DNA from: Fabrea salina
Lineage: Eukaryota > Ciliophora > Heterotrichea > Heterotrichida > Fabreidae
Length of the DNA stretch: 38,728 nt
Reading direction: 5' to 3'
Assembly (NCBI GenBank): GCA_022984795.1
Contig: JALIHJ010000089.1
Coordinates: 1 to 38,728, forward strand
Part shown: piece after piece, positions 8,733 through 16,635 of the stretch
Numbering within the stretch: the stretch's first letter is position 1
Layout: each line of letters starts with the position of its first letter
The notes under the pieces: model-generated
Seen by the model: the letters and a program-made list of their open reading frames with translations, nothing else
Told to the model about the DNA's origin: nothing
Database searches by the model: none
Program-made: the position numbers and the translations under genes

Positions 8733-9878
8733 TTAGAGCCTTAAGGATTTTCTTTTATTGTGCCTGATTCTTCTGTTAGGCGAAATGGAAACTCGGGTAG
8801 TGATGGTACTTTTTCTCCTTGTAAAGTAAGTTTTTGAGCGGTTGTGGGAGTAAGAAAGGTTTAAGTTAATTTTGGGCATTTCTTTTTTGGTACTGGAGTT
8901 TTGGAGACCCTTCAGGACCTGCAAGTAGCTAGGTTGTTTGGGAATGGAGTTTTTGGAAGCGACCAAAGAAACAACTATTGCGGACTGGATGAGTCGTTTG
9001 AATTTGGTAGTGTCTTTGAAAAGAGTTCTTTGTTCTAAATAAGTCCGGGGAAAGGGCAGGGAGGAGTCCTGCATTATCCAAGGGTGTTTAAGTGCTAGTT
9101 CAGCTGTATACCTGTGGATGGGACTTAGGTGGCAGAGCCTTGAGAACAAGTGGTGTTGAGTAGGACTCAGCACTTCAGTGTTCCAGTCAGGTTTAGAAAG
9201 TTTTTTGATGTAGGAGTCGACAGTTTGGTTCTTGGATTCCAAAGGGTGCTTTCCCGAAATCAGGATGTACATGATAATTCCGCAGCTCCAAATATCTACA
9301 GGTTTGAAGTAGTTGTTTTTGAACTGCTCTGGAGCCATAAACAGAACAGTTCCGCAGTTTTCGTTGCAATCAATGCCTGAGAAGTCAGAACTTGACTGAG
9401 CGCTAAGTCCGAAATCTGTTAGTTTTAAAGATTCGTTTGAGTCATCTTCAAAGATAATGTTTTGAGGCTTGATGTCTCTATGGATAATGTCGTGCTTATG
9501 CAAGTAAGACACAGCACTTAACAAAAGCCTCATGGTTTGGGCCGTTTCCTTTTCTGAAAACTTTTTAGTTTTGAGTCTGTCTTGAAGGGTTCCCCCTGTA
9601 AGTAGTTCCATTTCAATCATTAAGTTGAGGTGGGACTCATGCCACTCCTTTAACTTCACGATGTGGGGGTGGTCTAGTTGCTCCAAAATAGCTACTTCTG
9701 AGTACACCTCCTGCAACCTGTTTTTGGAAAGCCCGTTTTTCCGTATTACCTTTACTGCTACTTGGCTATTAGTTCCCCTTTTCGTGCACCTGAAAACCTT
9801 TCCAAAGGATCCAGAGCCTATTTCTACTGGGTTCCGGTAATAGAAGAAAAACTGATAGTCTTCCCTTAAGAGTTCCAT
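8733..9878 (-). CDS. Serine/threonine protein kinase, CAMK-like, without EF hands
   Basis: The protein has 381 residues and all catalytic landmarks are present: glycine loop GSGSFG 21-26, VAVK lysine 43, helix-C glutamate about 61, HRDIKPQN 133-140, DFG 155-157, APE 182-184, and DIWSCGIIMYILISG after it, which is typical of CAMK/CDPK kinases. The kinase domain ends at about 268. The remaining 110 residues are basic and serine-rich, with no EF hands or recognisable regulatory domain, so this is not a full CDPK. It should be active because no key residue is missing. Its start codon is only 34 bp from the start of the RING protein on the other strand. Confidence 0.95.
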   Translation of the reverse strand: MELLREDYQFFFYYRNPVEIGSGSFGKVFRCTKRGTNSQVAVKVIRKNGLSKNRLQEVYSEVAILEQLDHPHIVKLKEWHESHLNLMIEMELLTGGTLQDRLKTKKFSEKETAQTMRLLLSAVSYLHKHDIIHRDIKPQNIIFEDDSNESLKLTDFGLSAQSSSDFSGIDCNENCGTVLFMAPEQFKNNYFKPVDIWSCGIIMYILISGKHPLESKNQTVDSYIKKLSKPDWNTEVLSPTQHHLFSRLCHLSPIHRYTAELALKHPWIMQDSSLPFPRTYLEQRTLFKDTTKFKRLIQSAIVVSLVASKNSIPKQPSYLQVLKGLQNSSTKKEMPKINLNLSYSHNRSKTYFTRRKSTITTRVSISPNRRIRHNKRKSLRL

Positions 9879-9912
9879 TTATGATATTTTGGCAGAAATA
9901 GTTTAACTAAAA
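9879..9912. promoter_or_regulatory. 34-bp divergent intergenic region
   Basis: These 34 bases separate the kinase ATG (minus) from the RING-protein ATG (plus). The stretch is A+T-rich, with no obvious TATA box. Both 5' UTRs and any core promoter must fit here or reach into the opposite coding region. Confidence 0.6.
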
Positions 9913-11127
9913 ATGAGAACTTGGTTACTTGCTAACTTTCTATTTCTAAGTCAAGCAGTAGTTCAAAAGGAGAACTGGCACAGAGATAAGATTGAAGTCA
10001 CTTCCGGAATGCTGGGGTCTGACTTGGTGGTTGAGTTATCCAGAGAAGCCAGAACTCCTTCACTTCTGCTTTTGGCAAAGTACAATGAGAGTCCTGAGTA
10101 TACCTTTGACCAGGAACGTGAGTACTGGGTACACAGTGCAAACTTTAGTGACTTCGGGGCCTTTGCAACAAATAAAGAAAACAGCTACATTAGAGTTCCA
10201 TCCTCTGAGTTGGCAGAGGGGACTCTTCACTTTGGAGTTTACAAGGAAGACACTGAAACAACTTCTTACGAACTTAGTCACTACTCCACTGACTCCTTTT
10301 GTGAAGAAGTGTGCAGCTACAGGGCTTGCGAAGATAAAACATGTCAGTGCGAAAAGGATGAAATGGGTTACGGTTGTGAGATACAAGCCAGCAAGTTCGA
10401 GGAAGGCAGGGAAGAGTCCGAAATATTGATGCCTAAAGAGTGGCGGTTTTACTTTCTGGAAATACAGGAGAGTGTGATGAAAGTAACCTATGAGTGCCAG
10501 CGCGAAAAGGGAAACATGTACTTGGTGGTACTAAAAAACCCAAAAAGTACTGCAGATGTGCCAAGTATGTTTAACTTCAACGTGATTTCTTGGTTTGGAG
10601 AAGGAAACAACTACTACAAGTTAGAAACTCAAACTAACTCGGACCGGTGGAACATTGCTGCTTACTGTCAAAGCGAGGAGTTCTGCAAGTCTAAGTGCAA
10701 GTTTAGTTTTGAATACGAGTTAATTGGTGAGTTTGTTTGGCTTTTGGTGTCCTTACTGGCAACGGTGGCACTGGTTTGTTGTTTGATTCCCCTTTCAATC
10801 AAAGCTATGCTTTCTTTGAGACACCGCCGAAACGCCCCTCTCCAGCCAGACCAAAACCCATTGACCGTGGAGTACTTAGACCAAGTTTCGCCTGTTAAAC
10901 TCTATAAAACCCTGGAAAAGCCCGGTGAAACTTGTTCTATTTGTTTGGACGACTTTGACGACCACGACGAAGTAAGGGAGTTGAGCTGCAAGCACTTTTA
11001 CCACAAAAAGTGCTTGGACACTTGGGCAACTACTCACGGGAACTGTCCTTTGTGCAAAACTACAATTCGGCCCTGTCAAGTTGCAGAACAAGAAGTAAAT
11101 TCAAACTTGAGTGTTGAAGATGTTTGA
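9913..11127 (+). CDS. Type I membrane protein with cytosolic RING-H2 domain (putative E3 ubiquitin ligase)
   Basis: The protein has 404 residues. A signal peptide occupies about 1-17. The lumenal or extracellular part (about 18-271) has two strand-rich regions and a small EGF-like cysteine cluster at 130-155. One membrane helix lies at about 272-297, followed by a basic stop-transfer stretch. The RING-H2 at 341-381 has the full ligand set C341, C344, C359, H361, H364, C367, C378, C381. The layout is that of PA-TM-RING/GRAIL-type ligases, which ubiquitinate membrane or endosomal cargo, although the lumenal domain is not a clear PA domain. The substrate is unknown. It is divergent from the kinase gene and is followed by HSP70 after 262 bp. 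Confidence 0.92.
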   Translation: MRTWLLANFLFLSQAVVQKENWHRDKIEVTSGMLGSDLVVELSREARTPSLLLLAKYNESPEYTFDQEREYWVHSANFSDFGAFATNKENSYIRVPSSELAEGTLHFGVYKEDTETTSYELSHYSTDSFCEEVCSYRACEDKTCQCEKDEMGYGCEIQASKFEEGREESEILMPKEWRFYFLEIQESVMKVTYECQREKGNMYLVVLKNPKSTADVPSMFNFNVISWFGEGNNYYKLETQTNSDRWNIAAYCQSEEFCKSKCKFSFEYELIGEFVWLLVSLLATVALVCCLIPLSIKAMLSLRHRRNAPLQPDQNPLTVEYLDQVSPVKLYKTLEKPGETCSICLDDFDDHDEVRELSCKHFYHKKCLDTWATTHGNCPLCKTTIRPCQVAEQEVNSNLSVEDV

Positions 11128-11311
11128 AGTTTAATTACTAAGTCTAATCTAGTGTTTTAAGCAGATTCTTGGGATTGAAAACTTAAGTCATCAGAATTGA
11201 CTGAGTGGTAGTTGAGTGGGTTTGAACAGGAGTTGGAGGGGTTTTGGAGCAGCAGAAGACCTAGGTCCGGCTAAAAGCGCCCAGGGAACAGTGGTCGATG
11301 AAATAGTTTAG

Positions 11312-11326
11312 GGAGGATGCCTCCCA
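11312..11326. promoter_or_regulatory. Perfect short inverted repeat upstream of HSP70
   Basis: GGGAGGATGCCTCCC is a 6-bp G+C-rich perfect stem with a 3-base loop, 64 bp upstream of the HSP70 ATG in otherwise A+T-rich sequence. It could be a protein-binding palindrome or a hairpin in the 5' leader. The transcription start is unknown. Confidence 0.45.
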
Positions 11327-11336
11327 TTCTTTCATT

Positions 11337-11353
11337 TCTAGAACCTTCGAAAA
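11337..11353 (+). promoter_or_regulatory. Heat-shock-element-like site
   Basis: GAAccTTC (11341-11348) is a perfect inverted pair of nGAAn units. Imperfect third units flank it at the correct 5-bp spacing (TTT before, AAA after). It sits about 37 bp upstream of the HSP70 start codon, the expected place for an HSF-binding site in such a compact genome. The assignment is by motif and location only. Confidence 0.6.
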
Positions 11354-11389
11354 GGAATAAAAAGGCAGACTCCATGATTAGTGCATATA

Positions 11390-13366
11390 ATGTCAGAAGT
11401 GTGCATTGGAATCGATCTTGGAACTACATACAGCTGCGTAGGTGTTTGGGAGAACGATCGCGTTGAAATCATATCGAACGATCAAGGTAATCGCACAACT
11501 CCTTCTTATGTGGCTTTCACAGACAGCGAAAGACTCATTGGGGATGCTGCCAAGAACCAAGTTGCTAGGAACCCCGAAAACACAGTCTTTGACGCCAAAC
11601 GCCTAATTGGTCGCAAGTTCACTGACCAAATAGTGCAAAACGACATGAAGCTTTGGCCTTTCAGAGTAATTAAGGGGACTGACGACAGGCCTCAAATTGT
11701 AGTTAAGTTCCGCGGCGAAGAAAAGAAGTTCTATGCTGAAGAGATCTCAGCTATGGTGCTGACTAAGATGAAGGAAACTGCAGAGTCTTACCTGAGCAAA
11801 ACAGTTAAAAACGCAGTCGTTACAGTGCCAGCCTACTTCAACGACTCCCAAAGACAAGCCACAAAGGACGCTGGAGTGATTTCAGGACTGGAAGTTAAAA
11901 GAATCATCAACGAACCCACAGCTGCAGCCATTGCTTACGGACTGGACAAACGTGCTGAAGGAGAAAGGAACGTCTTGATCTTTGACTTGGGTGGAGGGAC
12001 CTTCGATGTGTCTTTGTTGACTATTGAAGAAGGAATCTTCGAAGTCAAGTCCACTGCAGGAAACACCCACTTGGGAGGAGAGGACTTTGACAACAGAATT
12101 GTGGAGTACTGTGTAGCTGAGTTCAAAAAGAAGAACGGAACTGACATCTCTGGCAACTCCAGAGCTATGAGGAGACTCCGAACTGCCTGCGAACGTGCCA
12201 AACGCACTCTTTCGTCTGCAACTCAAGCCAGCATTGAAATAGATTCCTTGTATGAAGGAATTGACTACTTCACTACACTGACTCGTGCTAAGTTCGAAGA
12301 ATTGAACATGGACTACTTCAGGGGTTGCTTGGAACCTGTGGAAAGAGTTCTGAGGGACGCAGCGATTGCCAAGAACCAAGTGCACGAAGTTGTTTTGGTG
12401 GGAGGGTCTACCCGCATTCCTAAGGTGCAGCAGATCTTGCAAGAGTTCTTCAACGGCAAAGAACCCTGCAGAAGCATCAACCCTGACGAAGCTGTAGCTT
12501 ACGGAGCAGCAGTGCAGGGAGCTATTCTTTCTGGAGAAACCTCCAGCAACGTGCAAGATGTACTTCTGCTTGACGTGGCTCCTCTTTCTTTGGGAATCGA
12601 AACTGCAGGTGGAGTGATGACTACCCTCATTTCCCGTGGAACAACTATCCCCACTAAGAAAACCCAGACCTTCACTACATACGCTGACAACCAACCAGGA
12701 GTCTGCATCCAAGTTTACGAAGGAGAACGTTCAATGACCAAGGACAACCACCTTCTAGGAAAGTTCAACCTGGAGGGAATTCCTCCTGCTCCCCGTGGAG
12801 TTCCTCAAATTGAAGTTACCTTTGACGTTGACGCCAACGGCATCATGACTGTGAGTGCTCAAGATAAAGGCACTGGAAAGTCAAGCAACATCACTATCAC
12901 AAACGAAAAGGGCCGTCTGAGCAAAGACGACATCGAAAGGATGGTTAACGAAGCTGAACGCTACAAACAAGAAGACGAAAACTTAAAGAAAAAGGTAGAG
13001 GCCAGGAACGGCCTTGAGAGCTACACTTACAACATCAAGAACATGCTCAACGAAGACAAAATCAAAGACAAAATTGAAGACAGCGACAAGTCTACCATTG
13101 AACAAAAAACACAAGAAATCCTGAAGTGGCTTGAAGACAACCCCAACGCTGAAACTGAGGAGTATGAAGCCAAGCAAAAGGAACTTGAGGGAGTCTGCAA
13201 CCCCATCATGGCCAAGATCTACCAACAAGCAGGTGGAGCTCCTGAAGGTGGAATGCCTGGAGGAATGCCAGGTGGAATGCCAGGTGGAATGCCAGGTGGT
13301 GGAGCTGGTGGAGCTGGTGGAGCTCAAGGAGGCGCTGGTGGCCCAACTGTAGAAGAAGTTGACTAA
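11390..13366 (+). CDS. HSP70: Cytosolic HSP70 chaperone
   Basis: The protein has 658 residues counted from ATG 11390; an upstream in-frame GTG at 11381 is not a likely eukaryotic start. The ATPase domain opens with [13 protein letters not shown] and contains [20 protein letters not shown] and the other phosphate and adenosine motifs. The substrate-binding domain begins after [15 protein letters not shown]. The tail carries four GGMP repeats (a 12-bp DNA repeat at 13250-13297), then a glycine-alanine run (13301-13324), and ends EEVD. That terminus binds TPR co-chaperones and marks the cytosolic/nuclear class. It is full length and intronless, with codon use leaning to G+C-ending codons, as expected for high expression. 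A heat-shock-element-like site lies just upstream. Confidence 0.99.
   Translation: MSEVCIGIDLGTTYSCVGVWENDRVEIISNDQGNRTTPSYVAFTDSERLIGDAAKNQVARNPENTVFDAKRLIGRKFTDQIVQNDMKLWPFRVIKGTDDRPQIVVKFRGEEKKFYAEEISAMVLTKMKETAESYLSKTVKNAVVTVPAYFNDSQRQATKDAGVISGLEVKRIINEPTAAAIAYGLDKRAEGERNVLIFDLGGGTFDVSLLTIEEGIFEVKSTAGNTHLGGEDFDNRIVEYCVAEFKKKNGTDISGNSRAMRRLRTACERAKRTLSSATQASIEIDSLYEGIDYFTTLTRAKFEELNMDYFRGCLEPVERVLRDAAIAKNQVHEVVLVGGSTRIPKVQQILQEFFNGKEPCRSINPDEAVAYGAAVQGAILSGETSSNVQDVLLLDVAPLSLGIETAGGVMTTLISRGTTIPTKKTQTFTTYADNQPGVCIQVYEGERSMTKDNHLLGKFNLEGIPPAPRGVPQIEVTFDVDANGIMTVSAQDKGTGKSSNITITNEKGRLSKDDIERMVNEAERYKQEDENLKKKVEARNGLESYTYNIKNMLNEDKIKDKIEDSDKSTIEQKTQEILKWLEDNPNAETEEYEAKQKELEGVCNPIMAKIYQQAGGAPEGGMPGGMPGGMPGGMPGGGAGGAGGAQGGAGGPTVEEVD
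13250..13297 (+). repeat. Four 12-bp tandem units encoding GGMP
   Basis: The unit ggaatgccaggt and close variants repeat four times in frame inside the HSP70 C-terminus, followed by 9-bp units (ggagctggt). GGMP repeats are common in cytosolic HSP70 of protists. At DNA level the array is nearly identical between units, so its copy number is likely to vary. Confidence 0.9.
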
Positions 13367-13388
13367 TAAAATAATTGTTGAAAGTTAT

Positions 13389-13805
13389 TTAGTGAAATTT
13401 CTCAATATGCTTTGCAAGTACATATTTATTGTATAGGGTTTTCCCACATACTTCACAAAGAACTCTGGTGCTTTTTTCGTGCACCTGGCGAATGTGGAAC
13501 TTTACAGCGTTTTTGTGTTTGAAGCGTTTGCCACAAAACTTGCAGGGAACGTTCTTGGTTGGAGTGTGGACTTTGCCTATATGCTGGTTCAGTCCTTTGG
13601 AGTTACCAAAAGAACGTTTGCAATAGGGGCATACAGCTTTCTGGGAGTTTTGTGGGCTACTTAAAGCTGGGTTTAAAAAAGGGTTGAAGTTAATAAAGTA
13701 TAGACCTGGAAACAAAAGGGTGTTAAACAAGGAGAAGTTCAGGTCTACAGAACTGGCAAGGGAACTCATTTGTTCTGATTGCTTTTGCTGGTTTGTTTTT
13801 TCCAT
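13389..13805 (-). CDS. Three-finger C2H2 zinc-finger protein
   Basis: The protein has 138 residues. An N-terminal region of about 55 residues is polar and then proline-rich. Three consecutive classical C2H2 fingers follow: C59-C62-H75-H80, C88-C91-H104-H109 and C117-C120-H133-H138. The last zinc-binding histidine is also the last residue of the protein. Linkers are of the TPTKN/KSTR type rather than TGEKP. It probably binds DNA as a small transcription factor; the target is unknown. It is tail-to-tail with HSP70 (22 bp apart) and divergent from the SET gene (79 bp). Confidence 0.93.
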   Translation of the reverse strand: MEKTNQQKQSEQMSSLASSVDLNFSLFNTLLFPGLYFINFNPFLNPALSSPQNSQKAVCPYCKRSFGNSKGLNQHIGKVHTPTKNVPCKFCGKRFKHKNAVKFHIRQVHEKSTRVLCEVCGKTLYNKYVLAKHIEKFH

Positions 13806-13884
13806 ATTATTGTTAGGGTGTTAGTCATACCATGTGTCAGAAATGTCGGAGTTAAGCTCAAGTCATTTATAGTTTAGGTTATTA
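13806..13884. promoter_or_regulatory. Divergent promoter containing a 14-bp telomere-repeat word
   Basis: The 79-bp gap between the C2H2 and SETD9-like start codons holds TGTTAGGGTGTTAG at 13811-13824, an exact 1.75 units of the telomeric repeat beginning 6 bp from the zinc-finger ATG. It could act like the telo-box promoter elements known from plants and yeast, be a scar of telomere addition, or be chance. Confidence 0.55.
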
Positions 13885-15195
13885 ATGGCTGCTAACTCAT
13901 TGTCTACACAGCTGGGAAACCTTGTTTTTTCCGCAGCTAAGCGACCGGGAGTTCACTTGATTTCGATGCTTCAAAAAAGCATTGAGAAGGAGTACAGAAG
14001 AATATACTTTGAACAAATCCAGTACCAAGGGGCCTTTCTGGGAAGAGCTAGGCACTTGACTCCAGAAAAGTACCCCCAACTTTACACCACGCTTAACGAC
14101 ATGAGTTTGGAAGAACACAAAGTGATAGTCAAAGGCGAGTACCTAGAACAAACTTTTTACATCCTTTTAGCACTCCACTCAATTGCTAGGAACGCCCAAA
14201 TTGTTTTTGACCAAAACACTTATAGACCCACCTCCGAAACTGCTCTTTTAGACCCTAACTTCTTTCCAGTGTTCACGAGGTCAAAGCACAAGGACCCTAA
14301 GTACGTGAGTCTGTGGGAGCACTTTCCTGATGAAATCAGAAACCGACTACTTTCCCACCTGGGGTTCAGACTTTACCTAGACGAGTCAACTGTAAGTCAC
14401 CCTGAAGCAGGAAGTGGAGTGTTTTTGGAAACCCTGAAACCAGTGAGTCCTGGAACTATGCTAGGTTTCTTTCCAGGAACCATTTACGATTCTAGGAACT
14501 TGAACTTAAAGGCTCAAAAAGTAGTTGCTTCCAAAACAGAACTCCCTTACCTCAGGAGGTTCAACGGCAATGCGGTATACTACGATGACCCCTTGGTTTA
14601 CCCTTGTTACAAACTAGGCTACTCACTTGAAGACTACTTAATCAAATTGGAAAGGTCTGGAAGGTCAAAGCCTATAGAAGTTGACAGCGAAAAAATCAAC
14701 CCCTACGCTCTGGGGCACAAAATCAACCACACTCCTCCAGGAACTGCTCCTAACGTTTGCTTGCTGGACCTAGAAGTAGACAAAGACTTTCTTCCAGGGT
14801 ACTTAATGAGGTACTTTCCTTACATGGAGTACTCAAGTCCTCCTAGGGGATGGTCTGAGCCTTTGGGCAAGTACCACATAGTAGTAGTAGTTGCCTTGTC
14901 CGAACTTAGAAGTGGAGAGGAGCTGTTTCTGAACTACGGAAACGAAAGGTTTCTGGAAGACTTTAGACCTGACTGGCTTGTAGAGCCTCCTGAGCCGGAG
15001 GACATATCTGCTTACCTCAACAAACAAGAAGTGCTGTACGACTTTTCGCGACTTAACAAAACACTCATGAAATGGGACGAAGTATCCAGCACTGCAATTG
15101 AGTCAATTGAGTTGGAACGGAAAAAGAAACACGAAGAAGCTGTGAAGAAGTCACTTGAAGACCCCCAACTGTTTGAAAAGTACTACAAAAAATAA
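13885..15195 (+). CDS. SETD9: SET-domain protein, SETD9-like
   Basis: The protein has 436 residues. The N-terminal helical region (1-165) precedes a SET fold: GSGVFLETLKPVSPGTMLGFF at about 176-196, PGTIYDSR at 197-204, the NH box and APN at 281-290 (HKINHTPPGTAPNV), and GEELFLNYG at 344-352. The order and spacing, and the PGT-Y and APNV words, match animal SETD9, a poorly studied putative lysine methyltransferase. The final catalytic motif has FLNYG rather than the usual LxxDYG; SETD9 itself has a comparable N-Y variant as I recall it. A charged helix of about 70 residues follows the SET domain. Substrate unknown. It is tail-to-tail with DR1 (16 bp apart). Confidence 0.8.
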   Translation: MAANSLSTQLGNLVFSAAKRPGVHLISMLQKSIEKEYRRIYFEQIQYQGAFLGRARHLTPEKYPQLYTTLNDMSLEEHKVIVKGEYLEQTFYILLALHSIARNAQIVFDQNTYRPTSETALLDPNFFPVFTRSKHKDPKYVSLWEHFPDEIRNRLLSHLGFRLYLDESTVSHPEAGSGVFLETLKPVSPGTMLGFFPGTIYDSRNLNLKAQKVVASKTELPYLRRFNGNAVYYDDPLVYPCYKLGYSLEDYLIKLERSGRSKPIEVDSEKINPYALGHKINHTPPGTAPNVCLLDLEVDKDFLPGYLMRYFPYMEYSSPPRGWSEPLGKYHIVVVVALSELRSGEELFLNYGNERFLEDFRPDWLVEPPEPEDISAYLNKQEVLYDFSRLNKTLMKWDEVSSTAIESIELERKKKHEEAVKKSLEDPQLFEKYYKK

Positions 15196-15211
15196 CTTAT
15201 GTAAGAATTAG

Positions 15212-15652
15212 TTAGTCATACTCTTCAATGTCAGGGTGGAGGTTTTCTTGGGACTCAGGGATTTCCTGGGCAATAACTACGTCTGCAAAGAGTTTTTCTT
15301 GTTCTTCTCTAAGCTCTTGTTCAGTTTTTCCGTGGTACTTTTTTTTGAGTTGCTGGCTGGGCTTATGGGCTTGTTGTTGAGTGTACTCAGAAAGGACCTG
15401 GTCCACTTGGGAGGAGTCATAAGGAAACTTGATAGCGTCTAGGGCAGTTAGCACATGTTCGTGGTTTATGGTTTTTTTGCCTTTGGCTAGGCACTGGCCA
15501 TGGGCTTTTGAACTCAGAACATGGATGAATTCTTGAGCTAGTTCAGCCACTACACTTGATATTTCTGAAGAGGCTTGCTTGAGGGGAGGATGCAGCACTT
15601 TCTTGATCAACTTCTGCACTGTTGCTTTGGGAAGGGTTTTTTCGGAGTCCAT
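15212..15652 (-). CDS. DR1: Negative cofactor 2 beta (DR1), histone-fold TBP repressor
   Basis: The protein has 146 residues. A histone fold spans about 7-92: LPKATVQKLIKKVL, then a long second helix with SSVVAELAQEFIHVLSSKA, then KKTINHEHVLTALDAI. The last stretch and the EFIHVLSSKA helix are close to DR1/NC2-beta. A glutamine-rich helix follows, with an EEQEKLF-type segment like the family's RQQQELF. With NC2-alpha (DRAP1), DR1 clamps TBP on DNA and blocks TFIIA/TFIIB. NC2-alpha is not in this window. Its ATG is only 26 bp from the ATG of the next gene on the other strand. Confidence 0.9.
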   Translation of the reverse strand: MDSEKTLPKATVQKLIKKVLHPPLKQASSEISSVVAELAQEFIHVLSSKAHGQCLAKGKKTINHEHVLTALDAIKFPYDSSQVDQVLSEYTQQQAHKPSQQLKKKYHGKTEQELREEQEKLFADVVIAQEIPESQENLHPDIEEYD

Positions 15653-15678
15653 GGATTCAAATATTAGTAAATAAACTT
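15653..15678. promoter_or_regulatory. 26-bp divergent intergenic region
   Basis: Only 26 bases separate the DR1 start codon (minus) from the start codon of the membrane-protein gene (plus). The stretch is A+T-rich (attagtaaataaa). Any shared promoter must be minimal, or must overlap coding sequence. Confidence 0.65.
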
Positions 15679-16632
15679 ATGGAAAACACACAAAGCTCTC
15701 CGTTGCTGCCTAAGTTCCGGTCCAACAATAGAACTTGCAGAAGGAAACTTTTCGAACTTAGGAAGTACCTTGAGAAGCACTCTTCTTTAAAGAACTTTTT
15801 CAGTTTGTTGCCTGGGGTTTTCATAGTTCTGCACCCCTTAACAGGCTTTCTTTTAGTTAATGACTCAGTTAAGCCTTTGCTTGTAACTTTGATATTGCTG
15901 AGTGTAGAAGTAGTTGTGCTTTGTGTGGGCATGGTAACTGTGATTTGTTCAGACCTTATTCAGAACCAAGACCAAATGGCAGTGTGGCACAGACAAGCCT
16001 TTGGAAGATTAGTTAGGAACATTGTTGTTTGGGGAGTTGTACTTGCTTCACTAGTGCTGTGGTTCATTAACACCGGACCTGAAGGCACAAGTAATTTGTT
16101 AATAGTGACTTTGCCTCTGGGAGTTTTGCTTGTGGTTGCTTTTATCAAGTTCATTTTCATAGAAACACTGCACACTGCTTACTGGAGCATTTCGGCTTTG
16201 TTAGGACTAATTCAAATTGGGTTGTTGGTAGCTAAAGTTGACTACGGAGTAGAAATGTCTTGGGAGGCAATTCCTACAATTTTGCTAGGTTTGGAAAGCA
16301 CTGTGTTGATTTTTTACGAGTTACTTAATTCACTTGGGAACTATCGGAAACTTGGATCTCACGTGTTTTTGGGAGTGGGAGTTATCTGTGCCACAACAGT
16401 TTTGGTGGTTTCTGGGTTCAGGGGAGTTTGCTCAAAGACAGTGCTGAGTTATGCTAGCTCTGCAGGTTTGAGTTTAGGGTCGGTTATGCCGCTGAGTAAC
16501 TGGTTCTTCGACATAGTGTTTGGGCACTTGGAAGAGGACTTTAAGTTTGCACAAAAACCAGTGCTTAATAAAAGAAAACCCAGAAAGAACCAAAGAGTCC
16601 AAGAAACAACATTCTCGGTAAAGAGTAATTAA
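15679..16632 (+). CDS. Multi-pass membrane protein, family not recognised
   Basis: The protein has 317 residues from ATG 15679; codons upstream stay open but lack an ATG. The N-terminal 40 residues are basic and cytosolic-looking. About eight hydrophobic segments follow, for example SLLPGVFIVLHPLTGFLL, LLVTLILLSVEVVVLCVGMV, NIVVWGVVLASLVLWFI and LIVTLPLGVLLVVAFI. The C-terminus is a basic tail with KRKPRKNQR. There are no transporter or channel signatures that I recognise. Its stop codon is 3 bp before the ATG of COG7 on the same strand, so the two may share a transcript or overlap in UTR. Confidence 0.85.
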   Translation: MENTQSSPLLPKFRSNNRTCRRKLFELRKYLEKHSSLKNFFSLLPGVFIVLHPLTGFLLVNDSVKPLLVTLILLSVEVVVLCVGMVTVICSDLIQNQDQMAVWHRQAFGRLVRNIVVWGVVLASLVLWFINTGPEGTSNLLIVTLPLGVLLVVAFIKFIFIETLHTAYWSISALLGLIQIGLLVAKVDYGVEMSWEAIPTILLGLESTVLIFYELLNSLGNYRKLGSHVFLGVGVICATTVLVVSGFRGVCSKTVLSYASSAGLSLGSVMPLSNWFFDIVFGHLEEDFKFAQKPVLNKRKPRKNQRVQETTFSVKSN

Positions 16633-16635
16633 ATT

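Noticed and set aside
11381-11389. Upstream GTG start for HSP70
   Set aside because: ATG at 11390 gives the normal HSP70 N-terminus; the three extra residues have no counterpart in the family and GTG is not a usual eukaryotic start.
11882-12712. Long open frame on the minus strand across HSP70 (276 codons)
   Set aside because: It is antisense to an unmistakable HSP70, and is kept open by that gene's biased codon use. It has no domain or start context of its own.
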